64,000 nt of DNA from Lysobacter prati (GTDB lineage: Bacteria; Pseudomonadota; Gammaproteobacteria; Xanthomonadales; Xanthomonadaceae): positions 682,001-746,000 of the forward strand of contig NZ_VLNV01000001.1 of NCBI RefSeq assembly GCF_009765215.1, given 5' to 3'. The position numbers were made by a program, and so were the translations under genes. Positions 48,536 to 57,385 of the stretch are shown here, in pieces; the first letter of the stretch is position 1, and the number at the start of each line of letters is the position of its first letter. The notes beneath the pieces were generated by a model. The model searched no databases. It was not told where the DNA came from and saw only the letters and a list, made by a program, of their open reading frames with translations.

Positions 48536-50656
48536 ATGGGGATGGATCCTTCTGCCGCGGCATCGCTCAACACCGGCTACGTCCTCAAGGAAGGCGAAAC
48601 ATTCGTCGTCGCCAACCGCCAGGGCGACATCGATGGCGGCGCCGACGGTCATTTCCACAATGACACCCGGATGCTCTCGCGGTTCCGGCTGCGCCTTGGC
48701 GACACCAGCCCGGTGCTGCTGAGCTCCTACGTCACGCGCGACAACGTGTTCTTCGTCGCCCACATGACCAACCGGCTGCTGCCGCCGCTCGGCGGAACCT
48801 CCACCGGCGAAGGGCTGGTCTACATCAAGCGTGTGCGCTTTCTGCACGAAGACCGGATGTACGAGCGGTTCAAGCTGCTCAACTACGGCAGCGAACCCGC
48901 GCACATTCCGCTTTGCTTCGAGATCGGCGCCGATTTCGCCGACATGTTCGAAGTCCGCGGAAGCACGCGGCAGCGTCGAGGCGAGCTGCTTCCAGTGGAG
49001 GTGCTCGAGCATGGCCAGATCTACCGCTATCGCGGCCTGGATCAGCAACTGCGCACGTCATGCGTGACCTTCTCCGACCTGCCCGAGCGCGTGGACGCCT
49101 CTGAAGCGAACTTTGTCGTTGCGCTCGCACCCGGTGCGCGACGCGTCATGTTCGTCGAGGTGGGCAGCGAGCTGGCGCCAGCCGATCGCAGCCGTTTCCG
49201 CGCAGCCGCCGCGCATGCCCGCAAACGCATGCGCCTGCGCAACAGGCGCAGCGCCCGGGTGCGCAGCGAAGGGCCGCTGTTCAATGACTGGATGGAACGG
49301 TCGCGCGCCGATCTGACCATGCTGACCAGCGAACTCGACACCGGTCCCTATCCGTACGCAGGCATTCCATGGTTCTCCACGCCATTCGGCCGGGACGCCG
49401 TGATCACCGCGATGCAGACGCTGTGGGTGGATCCGCAACTGGCATGCGGCGTGTTGACGTTCCTGGCCCGTCACCAGGCGCAGGAAGAGTCGTCGTTCAT
49501 GGACTCCTCGCCTGGCAAGATCATGCACGAGACGCGCAAGGGCGAAATGTCGGCGCTGGGCGAACTGCCGTTCGGGCGCTACTACGGTGGCGTCGACACC
49601 ACGCCCTTGTTCGTCGGCCTGGCCGGGGCGTACCTCGAACGCACCGGCGACCGCAACCTGATCGAATCGATCTGGCCGGCGCTGGAAGCGGCCACGGCAT
49701 GGATCGAGCGCGTGTGCGACGCCAACCCTGCCGGCTTCCTGGACTATGCACGGGGCGAGACCAGCGGCCTGTCCAACCAGGGTTGGAAGGACAGTTCCGA
49801 TTCGGTGTTCCATGCCGATGGCCGCTCGCCGCAAGGGCCCATCGCCCTGGTCGAAGTACAGGGTTATGCATTTGCCGCACTGCGCGCGATGGCCGCGATG
49901 GCACGGATGCGCGGCGCCGAAACCAAGGCCGAGGCCTGGTCGCAACGCGCCGAGCGACTTCGCGCCGAAGTCGAGCGACGCTTCTGGATGACCGACAGCA
50001 ACTTCTACGGCATCGCCATCGATGGCGCCGGCGAGTTGTGCGCAGTGCGCGCCAGCAATGCCGGACACCTGCTGTACAGCGGCCTGCCGAGCGCCGAGCG
50101 CGCCGCCTGCGTGACGACGCAGTTGCTGGACGCGCCATTCTTCAGCGGCTGGGGCATCCGCACGCTGGCCCAGGACCAGGTGCACTACAACCCGATGTCG
50201 TATCACAACGGTTCGGTGTGGCCGCACGATTCGGCCATCTGCGCCGCCGGCATCGCCGCCTACGGTCCGCGATCGAACGCGGTGCGCGTGCTGCGTGGCG
50301 CGTTCGAGTCAGCCGTGCACTTCAACATGCGCCTGCCGGAGCTGTTCTGCGGTTTCCCGCGCTCGCACGGCAGTGCACCCGTCGCCTACCCCGTGGCCTG
50401 CCTGCCCCAGGCCTGGGCGGCCGGCTCGGCGTTCATGCTGGTGCAGGCCTGCCTTGGCATCACGATCGACGGGGCACGCTCGGAGATCCTGCTCGACCGC
50501 CCGCAGTTGCCGATCGGCATCGACGAGATCGTGGTGCGCCGCGTGCCGATCGCCGCCACCCACGTCCACCTCGTCCTCAAGCGCATGAACGAGCGCGTTG
50601 GCGTATTCGTCGAAGGCCCGGGCACGGACAGCGTGTCCGTGCGGATCACGGGCTGA
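48536..50656 (+). CDS. Amylo-alpha-1,6-glucosidase / glycogen-debranching-type protein
   Basis: A 706-residue cytoplasmic protein with an N-terminal beta domain of the debranching-N type (about 10-200; FVVANRQGDIDGG, HFHNDTRMLSRF) and a C-terminal (alpha/alpha)6 barrel (about 270-640; GIPWFSTPFGRDA, NQGWKDSSDSVFHADG, YHNGSVWPHDSA). Likely acid residues lie in the GRDA and WKDS motifs. It is a bacterial GDE-like hydrolase of glucosidic links; the substrate is not settled in this subfamily. The gene is nearly fused to the GT4 gene. Confidence 0.88.
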   Translation: MGMDPSAAASLNTGYVLKEGETFVVANRQGDIDGGADGHFHNDTRMLSRFRLRLGDTSPVLLSSYVTRDNVFFVAHMTNRLLPPLGGTSTGEGLVYIKRVRFLHEDRMYERFKLLNYGSEPAHIPLCFEIGADFADMFEVRGSTRQRRGELLPVEVLEHGQIYRYRGLDQQLRTSCVTFSDLPERVDASEANFVVALAPGARRVMFVEVGSELAPADRSRFRAAAAHARKRMRLRNRRSARVRSEGPLFNDWMERSRADLTMLTSELDTGPYPYAGIPWFSTPFGRDAVITAMQTLWVDPQLACGVLTFLARHQAQEESSFMDSSPGKIMHETRKGEMSALGELPFGRYYGGVDTTPLFVGLAGAYLERTGDRNLIESIWPALEAATAWIERVCDANPAGFLDYARGETSGLSNQGWKDSSDSVFHADGRSPQGPIALVEVQGYAFAALRAMAAMARMRGAETKAEAWSQRAERLRAEVERRFWMTDSNFYGIAIDGAGELCAVRASNAGHLLYSGLPSAERAACVTTQLLDAPFFSGWGIRTLAQDQVHYNPMSYHNGSVWPHDSAICAAGIAAYGPRSNAVRVLRGAFESAVHFNMRLPELFCGFPRSHGSAPVAYPVACLPQAWAAGSAFMLVQACLGITIDGARSEILLDRPQLPIGIDEIVVRRVPIAATHVHLVLKRMNERVGVFVEGPGTDSVSVRITG

Positions 50657-50704
50657 CCGTCGGTGCGGTCGCATGCATCGCCCGCCCGCGCTAGACTGCG
50701 GGCC

Positions 50705-51142
50705 ATGCTCCTGCGTGCCTTCCTGCTCCGTGCGCTGCTCTGCCTCAGCCTGGTCCTCAATGGGTCCGGTTACGCAGTCGCGTCCACGCAGATGCAGCTG
50801 ATGCACGTGGCAGCCACCCAGGCTTCGCTGGCTGCCGCGGCGCAAGATGCCCCGCCCTGCCATGAGCAGCGTGATGAGCGCAGTGCCGCACCGGCCCTGC
50901 ACGTGATGGCAGACATGGCATCGTCCGCCGTCGCTTGCGATGACAGCCACGGCAGCCAGGCCACACCTGACTGCTGCCAGTCCTCGCAATGCGCGTGCGA
51001 TTGCCTGCAGTACGCGACGGCCACCCTTGCCGATGTGCCCGCCCTGCCCGCCGTGATCGAGCGCGCAGCGGAACTTCGTGCCCCGAGCTTCAGCCACGTC
51101 GCACCGGCGCTGGCAAACCCGATACGACCTCCGATTGCTTGA
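50705..51142 (+). CDS. copL: CopL family metal-binding regulatory protein
   Basis: A 145-residue exported protein with a signal peptide and a cysteine/histidine/methionine-rich mature part (QMQLMHVAA, PPCHEQ, DCCQSSQCACDCLQ). In Xanthomonas, copL upstream of copAB is needed for copper induction of the operon. Position and composition match. Only 48 bases separate it from the debranching gene, so the copper promoter must lie in that gap or inside the end of that gene. Confidence 0.85.
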   Translation: MLLRAFLLRALLCLSLVLNGSGYAVASTQMQLMHVAATQASLAAAAQDAPPCHEQRDERSAAPALHVMADMASSAVACDDSHGSQATPDCCQSSQCACDCLQYATATLADVPALPAVIERAAELRAPSFSHVAPALANPIRPPIA

Positions 51143-51270
51143 GTGCCCGGCACCGCTGGTGCCGACGTTCCATGGCGTTGTTGCCGCACCGGTGTGACCC
51201 TGTCCTGCGGGGATCGTCGCGGTCGGCACGTCGTTCCCGCACTCGATCGCATTGCACGGAGTTTTTCCTG

Positions 51271-53103
51271 ATGTCCTTTGATCCCTCTGCCCCGGATCCG
51301 GCGCCGAGCCAATCCCGCCGCCGCTTCGTCACCGGCCTGTCGGTGGGTGGCGTTGCCGCCGGCCTGGGCCTGTGGCGCCTGCCCGCGATGGCCAACCCGG
51401 GCGTCGCCACTGCGCCGCAAGTGCTGACCGGCACTCAGTTCGACCTTTCCATCGGCGCCGCCGCGGTCAACTTCACCGGCCATACCCGGCCGGCGGTCAC
51501 CGTCAACGGCTCGTTGCCCGCGCCGATCCTGCGCTGGCGCGAAGGCGATACGGTGACGCTGCGCGTGGCCAACCGCCTGGACGTCGCCAGCTCCGTGCAC
51601 TGGCACGGCATCCTGCTGCCGGCCAACATGGACGGCGTGCCCGGCCTGAGCTTCGACGGCATCCATCCCGGCGAAACGTTCGTCTATCGCTTCGACATCC
51701 GGCAGTCGGGCACCTACTGGTATCACAGCCACTCGTTGTTCCAGGAACAGGCCGGGCTGTACGGCGCGATCGTGATCGACCCGCTCGAACCCGCGCCGTA
51801 CCGGCACGACCGCGAGCACGTCATCCTGCTGTCCGACTGGACCGACAAGGACCCTGCTGCGCTGTTCCGGCGTCTGAAGAAGATGTCGGAGTACGACAAC
51901 CACTACAAGCGCACGGTCGGAGACTTCTTCCGCGATACCGATCGCGACGGCCTGTCGGCCACGCTGCGCAACCGCGGTGAATGGGGCCGGATGCGGATGA
52001 CGCCGACCGACCTGTCGGACGTCAACGCCAACACATACACCTACCTGCTCAACGGCCAGGCGCCGGCCGGCAACTGGACCGGGCTGTTCCGCAGTGGCGA
52101 GAAAGTGCTGCTGCGCTTCATCAATGGCTCGGCGATGAGTTACTTCGATGTGCGCATCCCGGGGCTGAAGATGACGGTGGTGGCCGCCGACGGGCAGTAC
52201 ATCCATCCGGTGACAGTCGACGAGTTCCGCATCGCGGTGGCCGAAACCTTCGACGTCATCGTCGAACCCAGCGGCCAGGATGCCTACGCGATCTTCGCCC
52301 AGGACATGGGCCGCACCGGTTATGCGCGCGGCACGCTGGCCGTGCGCCAGGGCCTGGAAGCGCCGCTGCCCGCGCTGGATGCGCGGCCGATCCTGACCAT
52401 GTCCGACATGGGCCACGGCGGCCACGGTGGCCATGGCAACGGCATGGAAGGCGGCTGTGGCGCCAGCATGGGCATGAAGGGCATGGAAGGCGGATGCGGC
52501 GCGAACATGCGTCCTGACAGCACGGGTCACGCCAGCGCCGGCCACGACATGCCCGGGATGGATCACTCCGCTGGCGGCATGCAGTCACACCCGGCCAGCG
52601 AAACCGGCAATCCGCTGGTCGACATGCAGACGATGTCGCCGCTGCCGAAACTCGACGATCCCGGCATCGGACTTCGCGACAACGGCCGCACGGTGCTCAC
52701 CTATGCCGCCATGAAGAGCCTGTTCGACGATCCCGACGGGCGCGAGCCCAGCCGCACGCTCGAGCTTCACCTCACCGGGCACATGGAAAAGTTCGCCTGG
52801 TCGTTCAACGGCCAGAAGTTCATGGATGCCGAACCTTTGCGGCTGAACTACGGCGAGCGCATGCGGATCGTGCTGGTCAACGACACCATGATGACCCACC
52901 CGATCCACCTGCACGGCCTGTGGAGCGACCTGGAGGACGAGCACGGCAACTTCCACCTGCGCAAGCACACCATCGACATGCCGCCCGGCACGAAGCGCAG
53001 CTATCGCGTTCGCGCCGACGCCCTCGGCCGCTGGGCCTATCACTGCCACCTGCTCTACCACATGGAAGCGGGAATGATGCGCGAAGTGCGGGTGGAGGAA
53101 TGA
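51271..53103 (+). CDS. copA: CopA family multicopper oxidase (copper resistance)
   Basis: A 610-residue periplasmic Cu(I) oxidase. The twin-arginine signal (SRRRFVTGL) is at residues 14-22. Copper ligands are in HWHGILLP, WYHSHS, HPIHLHGLW and HCHLLYHMEAGM. Between domains lies a methionine/histidine/glycine-rich segment of about 60 residues (GHGGHGGHGNGMEGG, GMKGMEGGCG, HDMPGMDH), expected to bind extra copper. It oxidises and sequesters copper. It is the second gene of copLAB; its stop overlaps an alternative copB start. Confidence 0.95.
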   Translation: MSFDPSAPDPAPSQSRRRFVTGLSVGGVAAGLGLWRLPAMANPGVATAPQVLTGTQFDLSIGAAAVNFTGHTRPAVTVNGSLPAPILRWREGDTVTLRVANRLDVASSVHWHGILLPANMDGVPGLSFDGIHPGETFVYRFDIRQSGTYWYHSHSLFQEQAGLYGAIVIDPLEPAPYRHDREHVILLSDWTDKDPAALFRRLKKMSEYDNHYKRTVGDFFRDTDRDGLSATLRNRGEWGRMRMTPTDLSDVNANTYTYLLNGQAPAGNWTGLFRSGEKVLLRFINGSAMSYFDVRIPGLKMTVVAADGQYIHPVTVDEFRIAVAETFDVIVEPSGQDAYAIFAQDMGRTGYARGTLAVRQGLEAPLPALDARPILTMSDMGHGGHGGHGNGMEGGCGASMGMKGMEGGCGANMRPDSTGHASAGHDMPGMDHSAGGMQSHPASETGNPLVDMQTMSPLPKLDDPGIGLRDNGRTVLTYAAMKSLFDDPDGREPSRTLELHLTGHMEKFAWSFNGQKFMDAEPLRLNYGERMRIVLVNDTMMTHPIHLHGLWSDLEDEHGNFHLRKHTIDMPPGTKRSYRVRADALGRWAYHCHLLYHMEAGMMREVRVEE

Positions 53104-53105
53104 GC

Positions 53106-54035
53106 ATGCGGCCTTCAATGCAACGCTCGATGCTCGCCGCCGCGATGGCACTTGCCTTGGCAACGCCGGCCTTGGCCCAGGACCACGCGCATCACGCGCA
53201 ACCGGCCGCCAAGGTCGAAGATCAGCATGCAGGCCATGCCGCGTCTGCTCCGGCACAGGAGCCGGTGCTCGATCACGCTGCGATGGGTCACGAAACATCC
53301 GACCAGGCCGTCGCACCTGTCGAACCTGTCGACCCCATCCCGCCGGTGACCGACGCCGATCGTGCCGCGGCGTTCCCCGATCTCGCCCATTCAATGGCGC
53401 ACGGGGCCGAAGTCAATCACTACGTGTTGATCGATCGCCTCGAAGCGGTCGATCTCGACCACGGCAGTGGCGAAGCCTGGGAGCTGCAGGGTTGGGTCGG
53501 CGGCGACATCGACCGCCTCTGGTTCCGCAGCGAAGGCGAGCGCGCACGCGGCCACACCGAATCGGCCGACCTCGAGCTGCTGTACGGGCACAGCGTGTCG
53601 CCGTGGTGGGATCTCGTTGCCGGCGTGAAGCACGACTTCAAGCCGGGCGATTCGCAAACCTGGGCCGCGTTCGGCGTCCAGGGCATGTCGCCCTACAAGT
53701 TCGAGATCGAGGCCACCGCGTACCTGGGCGAAGACGGCCGCAGCGCCGCCAGCTTCGAAGCCGAGTACGACGTGCTGCTGACCAACCGCCTGATCCTGCA
53801 ACCATTGCTGGAAGTCGAGTTGAACGGCAAGGACGATCCTCGCCGCGGCATCGGATCCGGACTGAGCACGGTCGAGGCCGGACTGCGCCTGCGTTATGAG
53901 ATCACGCGACAGTTCGCACCCTACATCGGCGTGAGCCATGAACGCGCGTTCGGCGATACCGCGGATTATCGGCGTGACGAGGGCGAGGATGCCCGCGACA
54001 CCCGCTTCGTCGCGGGCCTGAGGTTCTGGTTCTGA
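53106..54035 (+). CDS. copB: CopB outer-membrane copper resistance protein
   Basis: A 309-residue outer-membrane protein: signal peptide ending PALAQD, then a histidine-rich metal-binding region (DHAHHAQPA, DQHAGHA, DHAAMGHE), then the CopB beta-barrel domain (AEVNHYVLIDRLE, LQGWVGGDIDRLWFRSEGE) and terminal phenylalanine. GGAGG seven bases before the ATG at 53106 supports this start over the ATG at 53100. It completes copLAB and converges with the arsenic-type operon. Confidence 0.93.
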   Translation: MRPSMQRSMLAAAMALALATPALAQDHAHHAQPAAKVEDQHAGHAASAPAQEPVLDHAAMGHETSDQAVAPVEPVDPIPPVTDADRAAAFPDLAHSMAHGAEVNHYVLIDRLEAVDLDHGSGEAWELQGWVGGDIDRLWFRSEGERARGHTESADLELLYGHSVSPWWDLVAGVKHDFKPGDSQTWAAFGVQGMSPYKFEIEATAYLGEDGRSAASFEAEYDVLLTNRLILQPLLEVELNGKDDPRRGIGSGLSTVEAGLRLRYEITRQFAPYIGVSHERAFGDTADYRRDEGEDARDTRFVAGLRFWF

Positions 54036-54053
54036 GTGAGTGTGGTCGGTCCG

Positions 54054-54776
54054 TCAGCGACGACGGGCCGACCACCACTTCACCAGTGGCGCCGGCACGG
54101 TGCGACCCGTCGGCTTGTCCATGGGCACCAGCACCTGCGAGACCGCGAGTGCCGCCAGCGCCCCGACCAGTTGCGCTGCGACGAAGCCGAGGATGTCGTC
54201 GGGCCGGATGCCGGCAAAGGTGCGGGTCAGCGCCCGCGCCAGGGTGACCGCCGGGTTTGCGAACGACGTGCTCGCGGTGAACCAGTACGCCGCGAAAATG
54301 TAGCAGGCGACCAGCGCCGGCACTGCCATCGGCCGATGGCGAGCGCCGAGCAGGATCGTCAGCAGCAGGCCAAACGTTGCAACGGCCTCGCTGAGCCACT
54401 GCGAAGATCCGCTGCGCATATGGTCACCCGGCTGGATCAGCGCCAGCCCGAACATGGCGTGCGCGAGCACCACGCCAACGATGGCCGCGACAAGCTGCAC
54501 CGCGATGTAGGCCACGGCGACGTCGCTGCGCAGCTCGCCGCGGGCACGCATCGCCAGCGTGACCACCGGATTGAAATGCGCGCCGGAGATCGGGCCGAAC
54601 AACACGATCAGGACATAGAGCGCTCCAGCCGTGGCGGCGGCATTGGCCAGCAGCGCGATGCCGTCGTTGCCCGCCGACAGGGCGACGCCCATGATCCCCG
54701 AGCCCACTACCGTCGCCAGCAGCAACGCCGTGCCGATGAACTCGGCGACAAGTCTTTGCAGCAGCGTCGGTTGCAT
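54054..54776 (-). CDS. aqpS: Aquaporin family channel (AqpS-like)
   Basis: A 240-residue MIP-family channel with six helices and two half-helices: HFNPVVTLA (NPV in place of NPA) and FANPAVTLAR. Its ATG overlaps the arsC stop as TGATG, so it is translated with the arsenate reductase. In Sinorhizobium meliloti AqpS works with ArsC to let arsenite flow out, replacing ArsB; this gene order suggests the same. Confidence 0.88.
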   Translation of the reverse strand: MQPTLLQRLVAEFIGTALLLATVVGSGIMGVALSAGNDGIALLANAAATAGALYVLIVLFGPISGAHFNPVVTLAMRARGELRSDVAVAYIAVQLVAAIVGVVLAHAMFGLALIQPGDHMRSGSSQWLSEAVATFGLLLTILLGARHRPMAVPALVACYIFAAYWFTASTSFANPAVTLARALTRTFAGIRPDDILGFVAAQLVGALAALAVSQVLVPMDKPTGRTVPAPLVKWWSARRR

Positions 54777-55171
54777 CACAATTGCGCCAGCAGGTTCTTC
54801 ACCCGCAACGAGATCTCGTCGCGCACGGCGCGATAGCCGTCATCGTCCATGTGCTTGGGATCGGGCAAGGCCCAGTCCTCGCGGCGCCTGGCCGGCACCC
54901 AGGGGCAGTCGTCGCCGCAGCCCATGGTGATGACGGCATCGAATTCGCCGTCGACCTCATCAAGCGACTTGGAGGCATGCCCGCGCAGGTCGTAGCCAAG
55001 CTCGGACATGAAGCGGATCGCCTTGGGATTGATCTGGCCCGATGGCCGTGACCCCGCGCTCAGGGCCTCCACTTCCTCACCACCGTGGATCCGGGCGAAG
55101 GCTTCCGCCATCTGGCTGCGGTTGGAGTTTTCCACACAGACGAACAACACACGTTTCATGGTCGCGCTCAT
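54776..55171 (-). CDS. arsC: Arsenate reductase ArsC (low-molecular-weight phosphatase type)
   Basis: A 131-residue thioredoxin-type arsenate reductase fold. The P-loop-like start is VLFVCVENSNRSQMAEAF, with the nucleophilic cysteine in VCVENSNRS, and the pair MGCGDDCP holds two further cysteines expected to relay the disulfide; the general acid is in LPDPKH. It reduces arsenate to arsenite. The start at 55171 overlaps the arsN2 stop as ATGA. Confidence 0.92.
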   Translation of the reverse strand: MSATMKRVLFVCVENSNRSQMAEAFARIHGGEEVEALSAGSRPSGQINPKAIRFMSELGYDLRGHASKSLDEVDGEFDAVITMGCGDDCPWVPARRREDWALPDPKHMDDDGYRAVRDEISLRVKNLLAQL

Positions 55172-55605
55172 CGAGACTGGAGATCCTTGCTCATGCACGT
55201 CGCCGACGCCGGGCAGATCGAGCGGAATTCGGCGCTGCCCTGCACCGCCTGCGGCGCAGCGTCGCGGGCAATGGGTGCGTACCCACGCGCCGCGAAGAAC
55301 GGTTCCGCGGTCTGCGTGAGCAGCACCAGTTGGCCTATGCCGGCGGTCCGCGCGTGTGCCTCCAGTGCGTCGACCAGCGTGCTGCCGGTGCCTTTGCCGC
55401 GCCCGCGTGCCTCAACCGCGAGCGAGCGCAGCAATCCGACTCGTCCGAACGACTGCAGGCCGATGACCCCGAAGGTTTCGCCGCCCTCTCCTGCAATGAG
55501 GAAATCGATGGGCCCGGAGTCCAGGTCTTCAATCGGCAGGCCGCAGTCGACCAGCAACGTGCGGATGCGCACTGCATCCGATTCGCCGCCCATTCGCAGT
55601 TCCAT
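55168..55605 (-). CDS. arsN2: ArsN2-type GNAT N-acetyltransferase
   Basis: A 145-residue GNAT-family acetyltransferase. Family features are the opening ELR...IRTLLVDCGLPIEDL, the acetyl-CoA loop in EARGRGKGTGS, and LTQTAEPFFAARGY. ArsN proteins in ars operons protect against arsenic-containing compounds (ArsN1 acetylates arsinothricin; ArsN2 is less well defined). The ATG at 55605 gives the typical N-terminus; a GTG at 55629 would overlap arsI by 11 bases. Confidence 0.85.
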   Translation of the reverse strand: MELRMGGESDAVRIRTLLVDCGLPIEDLDSGPIDFLIAGEGGETFGVIGLQSFGRVGLLRSLAVEARGRGKGTGSTLVDALEAHARTAGIGQLVLLTQTAEPFFAARGYAPIARDAAPQAVQGSAEFRSICPASATCMSKDLQSR

Positions 55606-55618
55606 GTCGCGGCCCTGC

Positions 55619-56110
55619 TCAGCAGCCACTGGAACTGGGCGGGCAGCACGCGGCGGCGCTCACACGTGCGACGGGGGCTGGTTGGCCTTTCCCCGGACTG
55701 CAGCTGGCGCCTCCGGTGCCGCAGGAGGCGTCGGCGGCGTAGTAGCTGGTGGCGTCGCCGATCGTGTGGAAGGTTTCCCAGCGGGTACCCTGCGGATCGT
55801 GGGTCCACATCTTGTCGGAGTTCGCATAGCAGCAGATGGCGTCCGGTTCGGGAACGACCTCGCCGCCGGCGGCGTCCAGACGGCGGCCGAGTTCGGACAG
55901 CTCATCGGCGCTATCCACCTGGATGCCGAGATGATCGACGCCAGCGGCGCGACCGGTGTTGGAGATGGCGAAGTTGACGCGGGGATCGTCCAGCAACCAC
56001 TTGGCGTAGTCATCCTTGATCACGGACGGCGGCACCGCGAACAGTTCGGTGTAGAAGCGGATGCTCGAAGCCAGGTCGGTAACATTCAGATGCACATGGA
56101 AGCGGTTCAT
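55619..56110 (-). CDS. arsI: ArsI/CadI family metalloenzyme (putative C-As lyase)
   Basis: A 163-residue vicinal-oxygen-chelate protein. The N-terminus is FHVHLNVTDLASSIRFY; metal residues are likely His5 or His7, His in VDHLGIQV and the glutamate/histidine in RWETFHT. The vicinal cysteine pair in DAICCYANSDK is the arsenic site of ArsI, which splits methyl-arsenic(III) bonds. A cysteine-bearing tail (SCGTGGASC, AAACC) extends beyond the fold. Its ATG overlaps the arsR stop as ATGA. Confidence 0.87.
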   Translation of the reverse strand: MNRFHVHLNVTDLASSIRFYTELFAVPPSVIKDDYAKWLLDDPRVNFAISNTGRAAGVDHLGIQVDSADELSELGRRLDAAGGEVVPEPDAICCYANSDKMWTHDPQGTRWETFHTIGDATSYYAADASCGTGGASCSPGKGQPAPVARVSAAACCPPSSSGC

Positions 56111-56448
56111 TGCGAAGCTCCTGTCTTGCGAGGGGCGCATGCGACGGCGGGTCCGCATTCGGCGACGCCGGCACAGCAGTTTTCGGTGAGGTAGGCGAGC
56201 AGCCCGTTCATCTGCAGATAGTTGGCGCGAATCCGGATCACCCTTCCCTCGCGCTGGTCATGCACCAGGGCGGCAGCGCGCAGTACGTTCAGATGGGCCG
56301 TGAGCGTGGCCGGTGCCAGGCCGAGTAGTTCGCGCAGTTCGCCGACGGACATGCCGTCGGGTCCGGCCCGTACCAGCTGACGAAAAGCGGCGAGGCGCGA
56401 TTCGTGACCGAGGGCATTCAGGGCTGCCAGAGCGGATGTCATTTCCAT
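56107..56448 (-). CDS. arsR: ArsR family arsenic-responsive repressor
   Basis: A 113-residue winged-helix repressor: LNALGHESRLAAFRQLV, then the recognition helix MSVGELRELLGLAPATLTAH. The C-terminal cysteines in ENCCAGVAEC, spaced differently from Escherichia coli ArsR (CxC in the DNA-binding helix), resemble the C-terminal arsenite sites of other ArsR groups. It is the first gene of the operon and would be autoregulated through the dyad at 56451-56466. Confidence 0.9.
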   Translation of the reverse strand: MEMTSALAALNALGHESRLAAFRQLVRAGPDGMSVGELRELLGLAPATLTAHLNVLRAAALVHDQREGRVIRIRANYLQMNGLLAYLTENCCAGVAECGPAVACAPRKTGASQ

Positions 56449-56450
56449 AC

Positions 56451-56466
56451 TTCGCGAATTTACGAA
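56451..56466. promoter_or_regulatory. ArsR operator-like dyad
   Basis: TTCGCGAATTTACGAA is an imperfect palindrome (12 of 16 positions symmetric) ending two bases before the arsR start codon. Position and form fit an ArsR operator overlapping the promoter or leader. The gap up to 56597 has no other gene. Confidence 0.55.
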
Positions 56467-56597
56467 TTATTGGAACAATGTCAAGCGGCAGGAGCATTCC
56501 CGATAGACGTTCCCGCCATTGGATCCCTCAGGATCGTTCGATCTGTTTGATATCGAAGGAGTTCAACACGAGCACTGGCAGCCAGCCGGATTGACAG

Positions 56598-57374
56598 TCA
56601 GCGCGCCGCCGCAGCCCGCTCGATCATTTTCGCGACGGCCGCCGGGTGGGACACCATCACCACGTGTGAAGCGCCGGCAACCACTTCGGTCTGCTTCGAC
56701 CCCGCGCGCTTGGCCATGAACCCCAGCGACTGCGGCGGGATGTTCTTGTCCTTGTCGCCATAGATGAACCACGAAGGCACGCTGCTCCAGGCGGGTGTGC
56801 CCGCCTTCTCGTTGAGCGCGGCCTCGGTGATCGGCCGCTGTGTTGCCGCCATCAGCGCGGCCTCCGCCGCTGGCACGTCTGCCGCGAACTGCGCATGGAA
56901 CTTGTCCTGCTGGATGTAGAGATCAGCGCCGCCATCAGTCAGCTTCACCGGCGGAGCCAATGTCGGGCCGAGGGTGCTTCCGGGAAACTTGCCCGACAGT
57001 CCGGCCGCCGTCTCCCCGGCTTCGGGAGCGAACGCGGCGACGAACACCAGCGCCTGGACGTTACCGTGCCCACGCGCCGCCGCGGAGATGACGCTGCCGC
57101 CGTAGGAGTGCCCGACCAGGACCACCGGCGTGGTGACGCTTGCCACGATGTCGGACACGTACTGGCCGTCGCTGGCGACACCGCGCAGCGGATTGGCGAC
57201 CGCCACTATCGGATAGCCATCCTTTTTCAGGATCTCGATGACGCGGTTCCAGCTCGACGCGTCCGCGAAGGCGCCGTGTACCAGGACGACGGTGGGCTTC
57301 GTCGCCTGCGCCGCTGCATTGCCGGCGAGGAGGCTGCCGGCGGCCACGGCCAACGCGACCATCAGGGTCTTCAT
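56598..57374 (-). CDS. Secreted alpha/beta hydrolase
   Basis: A 258-residue exported hydrolase (signal peptide ending NAAAQA). It has VVLVHGAFADASSWNRVIE, nucleophile motif VGHSYGGS, an acid in WFIYGDKDKNIP and histidine in ASHVVMVSHP. It is a close relative of the hydrolases at 22678 and 58630. It lies 11 bases downstream of the DsbA-like gene and is likely in one operon with it and the peroxiredoxin. Substrate unknown. Confidence 0.85.
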   Translation of the reverse strand: MKTLMVALAVAAGSLLAGNAAAQATKPTVVLVHGAFADASSWNRVIEILKKDGYPIVAVANPLRGVASDGQYVSDIVASVTTPVVLVGHSYGGSVISAAARGHGNVQALVFVAAFAPEAGETAAGLSGKFPGSTLGPTLAPPVKLTDGGADLYIQQDKFHAQFAADVPAAEAALMAATQRPITEAALNEKAGTPAWSSVPSWFIYGDKDKNIPPQSLGFMAKRAGSKQTEVVAGASHVVMVSHPAAVAKMIERAAAAR

Positions 57375-57385
57375 TCCAGTTTCTC

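Noticed and set aside
51601-51617. Sigma-54 promoter-like TGGCACG motif
   Set aside because: The GG and GC elements are not at the required spacing, and the bases encode the HWHG copper-ligand motif of CopA.
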